A DNA stretch of 64,000 nucleotides, from NCBI GenBank assembly GCA_900169235.1, contig FWCC01000345.1, positions 1 through 64,000 on the forward strand, read 5' to 3'. This document shows positions 59,424-64,000 of the stretch, piece after piece. The first letter of the stretch is position 1. Each line of letters opens with the position of its first letter. The notes beneath the pieces were generated by a model. The model saw only the letters and a program-made list of their open reading frames with translations. It ran no database searches and was not told the DNA's origin. The position numbers and the translations under genes are program-made. Source of the stretch: Zarea fungicola (Eukaryota > Ascomycota > Sordariomycetes > Hypocreales > Cordycipitaceae).

Positions 59424-61955
59424 TTAATCTCCCAGAGGCATGCCCTCTAGTTGGTCAAGCAGGCCGCGCCAATTGTCCGCCAACATCTCGGCGTACTTGA
59501 CACGTTCGCCAGCCCAGTCCTGATTCCACCGGCTAATGTGGTACTGCGTAGTCTGGAAAGTGATGAGTTCGTTACGGATGCACTCCTTGACAAAGACGGA
59601 GCGGTTGTGCTGGTTGACAATGGATTCCTTGTCCTGTAGAAAAAAAAAACCGTTAGTAAGGAAAATCAGAAGCAAGGGGAAAAATGTTGTAGTCCAAAAG
59701 TACCTTGATAATATTCTCTGCAACCTTTTCAATCTCACCCGCCTTGACGGTGCCCTCGGGCTTTCCCCTCAAAGTGACCAACTTTGTTTCGTTGGTTTGG
59801 ATGCGGCGCTCCAAGTAAGGGATATTGTCCTTGTCCAACCTGTCCCGTCGTTCAAACAATTCTCTCACGCTAACGAGGGCATCGCGTTGGCGTTTTAAAT
59901 CTTCGAGTACGCCTTGGTCCCAGCCCTTGCTCTCGTCCTCGAGCAGCGATTGGCATGTCCGCAAGTGTCTGCTCATGGCGGTGAGGCCGTCGTTGAGCAG
60001 GGGGACCTCGTTGGTGTCGGTGGCATACGTATCGGCGGATGTCTCTGTCAGAGAGGTCAGCGACATGGCCACGCGAGCATGGTCCGCAGCCACGCCTTCG
60101 GTGCGCTTGACAAGACGATCCATGATGTTGCAAATGTTGATGTAGAGTTCGGCGGAGCGCACGACACCAGACCGCGTCTTGACAAAGAGCTCTTCGAGGG
60201 TGGGTGGCAAGGAGTCTTCCAGGCCCGGGGGCAGCGCCTTGTCGGAGAACTCGTCCTGGACGGAGATGGTGGCCTGTTTGCGCCAGACAGCTAGCTCTGT
60301 GGGAACAGTCAGGAACATGATGACGAGCTGCTCCAGGCTGAGAACCGGATGCCGGACAAGGGCATTGATGAAGCGGCTCAGCCCTCTGCGTCGCTTCTCA
60401 ATGAAGCCGCCGTCGTTGGAGAGGTGATTGCCATTAACGGCGACTCGCTTGGGCGGGAGCAGAGGCAGGACGCGGAACGGGTAGCGCTTATGCAGGCAGT
60501 CGAGTAGCCAGACAAAGTCGCTGTACCGGCGGATAACCTTGCTTCCTCTTCTCTGGCTGGTGACTTCGTAGTTGTGGTGTTGGAACATGAAGAGACCCTC
60601 TTTGCCCGGCATGAGGGCGACGACGACATTCTCCTCGACGCCGGTTCCTGTGCGGCCCGTCGTACTACGAGCCGGATGCAGCTGCGGTGGCGCAGGCGGA
60701 GGGACCGGTGCGTCGGACGTGCGGCCAGCAGAACCATCATTGCCGAACGGGTTGGCGGCAGGGGCGACGACAGAGGGTGTCTGGTGATCGCCGTAGAAGC
60801 CCGAGCCCCAAGCATCCGGGCCAGCAATGCCACTGTTGGGTCGAGGCCGCGAGGCCGTGTTGTCGTTGGTCGTAGGCGCCGAGTAGGGCTGGGGGGGTTC
60901 GACGGGCGGCGCCGTGGTTGGTGAGGTTCCAAAAGCCGAGTGACCGTTGGCAGCGGTGGAGCGGCCTAGGCCATTCTGCTTTGCATGGGCATGGCCCTTG
61001 TGCAGGTCGGGTGTGTTCCAGGGATCGTCTTCGGGGTCGTCCATGGCGGGACGGAGAAGGGTCTGGTGCTGGTCGGGAATCTTGGGAGCGTTGCTGAGGG
61101 CGGTGGCGGTAACGGGCGCCTGGGGAGGCTTCGCGGCGAGCTCGGTGATGGGTGGTAGGACGGGTTCGGCGGTCAAGCCGGCGAGCTTGGGTCGGGGGAG
61201 GTCTGGCGAAAATGGGACAGTATGATTAGCCTCGAGGTCCACAGAGGAGCTGGGGTCCAGTGGCCAGGGTACGACGATATGAGACAGACAGCAGCGAGCA
61301 GAGAGCAGACAGCGGACAGACAGACAGACAGACATTGAGACCACAAGGGTGGCAGAACAATACAAAAGACGCATATTGAAAGGGCCAACAAGACACATCA
61401 AGACTTACTTGTTCGGCGCTCGTCCACGGCATCAAGACTTATGACATCGCCTTCCTGGGCCAGGCCCACAAGGGCCAACAGCACGTTGAACTCGCCGCGC
61501 CCAAGCTTCATGTCCGAAGTATGGCCGTCGGGCGCAAGCAACGACATGATTCTGGCCTGGGCATCGGCATCAACTCGAGCCGTGGCAAAGACATGGGCGA
61601 TGCCGGCCGTCGTGATGCGGCCAGACTCGTCACCGTCGGCACGCACTACGGCGTCAAATGTCTCTACGTAGGTCTCGGGGACGTCGGCCGTGGGTAGCAG
61701 TTTGCGGATCAGCTCGGCGCGGCTCTGTTGTTTGCGCGGCGTGGGCATGTCCCATGGGGAGTCGGCGCCATTGCCTTCGTTTGTCGAGGGATGGTCGTCG
61801 GCGAAGAGACCGCCGCCGCGGCTCGGTGATGCGTGGGCGTGGGCGTGAGCGTCGTCGTCATCGAAGAGGCCGCCGCCAGCTCCCCGCCCAGTGCGCGACT
61901 TGGTCGGCGTCGAGGGAGCCCTTTCCTCTGTTGGTGAGGTTCCAAAGAGGGACAT
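59424..61955 (-). CDS. MVP1: sorting nexin Mvp1
   Basis: Three exons (61955-61409, 61202-59704, 59633-59424) give 751 residues from MSLFGTSPTEE. The N-terminal third contains an EF/EH-like region (RAELIRKLLPTADVPETYVETFD...). The middle is proline-rich and low-complexity. A PX domain lies at about residues 350-460, with RRYSDF and LLPPKR, the phosphoinositide-binding landmarks. A C-terminal BAR-like coiled region follows (DKDNIPYLERRIQTNETKL and RWNQDWAGERVKYAEM). Mvp1 is an SNX-BAR protein that binds phosphatidylinositol 3-phosphate on endosomes and helps recycle membrane proteins to the Golgi. Introns are GT-AG of 206 and 70 nt. It is a housekeeping gene marking the conserved end of the window. 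Confidence 0.9.
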
Positions 61956-62155
61956 GACGGCAAACAATGGGAAGAATCAATATCTCCCGGTCTATTTGTC
62001 CGTCGTTCTCTATACTGGATGGATGTCCCGGTCGCGTCAATGGATTGGATACGGAGGATGCTGGGTTAGTCGGTGGCTGGGGATTCGTCGCCACACCCTT
62101 GGCTGGAGACAAGACTGGCGAACTAACGGCTGCACCGGTGGGCCAGCACACGCCG

Positions 62156-62201
62156 AAAAAAAAAAAAAAAAAGAAACNNAAAAAAAAAAAAAAAAAGAAA
62201 C
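62156..62201. repeat. poly-A run around an NN gap
   Basis: Two copies of a long A-run ending in GAAAC flank NN. This looks like an assembly join inside a homopolymer, possibly duplicating one tract. Confidence 0.7.
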
Positions 62202-62370
62202 CGCGGCTCTTGCGGGTTATCTGGGAAAAGAAATGCTTGATTGAGCGGCAATGAAGATAAAAAGGCAACGCCAGGGAAAAAGATGCCGTCCAATGCTGTC
62301 GGTGATGGTGTCGCATCCGGCCGCTTCAGCAGGTTGGGTGTTTGAGGCCGGAAAAGCGGGGCCAGTCAAG

Positions 62371-62392
62371 CAGCAGCAGCAGCGGCAGCAGC
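62371..62392. repeat. CAG microsatellite
   Basis: Seven near-perfect CAG units with one CGG interruption. Confidence 0.7.
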
Positions 62393-64000
62393 ATATAAAA
62401 AGGTAGGAAGCAAAGAATAACATGGCTTTCATTATTCCTAATGATGACGATTAACCCGATTATGATGATTGAATACAACAAGTCTGGTAAAAAGACAACA
62501 CCTTGTCAGTGGCTGGAACGAGTGCCCTCACCTATTTCCTTCCACAGCACGTCTTGTAGATGTGGTAGGCCAAGTCAATGCTGGCAATGCTGGCAATTCT
62601 GATTAAATGACAATAAAATCAGCTCTAGTCGGTATTATGTCTCCATGGCAGGGGAAGGGATACAATTCCAATTTCGCCACAGGCTAAGCTCCGTAAATGT
62701 AAATATACTGTCTGTCGGTGCCAATTCGGCCTCGCCTAATGACCCGTCACTTACTTTACTGGCTGGATGGATATGTCTTCTCTGACGCCAGAGCGTTGCA
62801 CGAGTCGAGACTCACTTTACATAGAATGCATGCATGCTGCTTGACGAATGCCCAGCCGGACATCAGGGGTTCACTAGCGACTTGCGCCGGTTTCTAGTTT
62901 GGATACTTCCGCGCAAGCTCTGCATGGCTTACTTTCTCTTAATCATACATGTAAGCTGTACGAAGTGGTGGTTGTTCATGTGTAGCAAGATACGCCGATG
63001 CGATTTGGCCATGGCCAACTTCTCATGCAATACTCAAGACGCATAGGGAGCTTCCTGCTTCAATAACTATTATGAAAAGAGAGTTGCTTCTTCTACATAA
63101 TTATTCTTCTTAATCCAATTTATTATCTGAATTTTACAAGAATATGTTCAACGCAGATCAGCCTGTTTAGTGCATTGGTGTTCGGTTAATCTGTTTTAAT
63201 ACCTGAATTTGCAAGACTGTCTTTAAAATAGAAAACGCAGATCTGCCCAATTCGTGCATTGGTGTTCGGTTACGCTATTAGTGCTTATTACAGCCACCAA
63301 CCAACCTGTTATCGACCTGCTCATGACTCTGTAACCACAACCACCAGGGTCAAGCAAAGGGTTCGGGCAAAGGCAGTAAATAAATCTATTTTTACACATG
63401 CGCCTCATTTTAGCATATAAATTGAAAGTATATAATGAATAGGTACCGAGTACTACGACGCAAAACGCGTGCTCGGCTGTCAAATACAGGGTAGCCACAG
63501 AATCGCCAATGGCATAAACGCCGCATAAACTTCCCCATCACAAGCGGTCAATGGATCAAGAATAGTTGGTTGTCATGATTAGGCTGGCGCTTCTTGAGCC
63601 CAGTTTTTGTTTCATCCTTTTACCTTTAGCCATCGACTTGGACTTTGGTGCAACCGCTGGTTACCGCCAATGATTTAGACAGAAAGAGATGCAGACATTG
63701 ACAGCCTTCCACATTGGGCAGGACTTTTTTTTCCAACCATGGATTTGAAACGTCCATATATTTCTTAAAAATACTAACAAAATAAAGAAATAGGAAAGGG
63801 GGGGAATATGAACCAAGATATGGGGCGCCTTTCTTTGCCAGATTTGACCTCTGCGGTAGAGTACCCCGGTCTTCCGAACTCACTACCGAGTAAAGCTGCA
63901 CGCTTTAAATGCAACGGCAGGGATTTATAAGCCAGGACGTCGATCAGTAAGACGATCAGAGGATCAGAGCCAGCATTAAGCCCCATTGACACCTTCCTCA

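Larger units (their letters stand above)
61956..64000. other. gene-free right end
   Basis: 2 kb. It includes the Mvp1 5' region, a duplicated poly-A tract with two undetermined bases (62178-62179), a CAG microsatellite at 62371-62392, and otherwise ordinary intergenic sequence. No coding exon or RNA gene is evident. Confidence 0.45.

Overview
The window is nuclear DNA of a filamentous ascomycete (Pezizomycotina, most likely Sordariomycetes/Hypocreales, by overall gene style; the species cannot be read from the sequence). The evidence is many short 50-90 nt GT-AG introns with CTAAC-like branch points, three Zn2Cys6 regulators, fungal-only families (FTA2-like, DUF2264, Mvp1, lactose-permease-type transporters) and a decayed NRPS. 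Gene models were spliced by hand; every complete model given with exons keeps one open frame across all its junctions.

Left block, 0-9.9 kb: four genes that look like one catabolic unit. They are a DUF2264 protein (+), a Zn2Cys6 regulator (-), a sugar transporter (+) and a GH88 unsaturated uronyl hydrolase (-). No product of the two enzyme genes has a signal peptide, so the implied scheme is import of an unsaturated oligouronide followed by hydrolysis in the cytosol, comparable to a bacterial polysaccharide utilisation locus. The left edge carries telomere-like CCCTAA motifs.

Second block, 9.9-31 kb: accessory, gene-poor, AT-richer DNA with interstitial telomere motifs, small repeats and relics. 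It holds two small secreted cysteine proteins, an NRPS adenylation-domain fossil with seven internal stops, an intact Zn2Cys6 regulator, an AIF/AMID-like flavoprotein, a phi-like glutathione transferase, a 3'-truncated DHA14 efflux pump and an epoxide hydrolase. Together these look like a dismantled secondary-metabolite or detoxification cluster.

Right block, 31-64 kb: more conserved, GC-richer chromosome. It holds an unknown fungal protein, an FTA2-like kinase-fold protein, an APH kinase-like gene next to an AidB-like acyl-CoA dehydrogenase, a cysteine-repeat membrane protein, a possible PPxY peptide, a TamA/DAL81-like regulator, two Myb-like proteins separated by a 7 kb gene-free region, an IlvD/Edd dehydratase and the sorting nexin Mvp1. 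The last 2 kb and the 7 kb gap show no genes.
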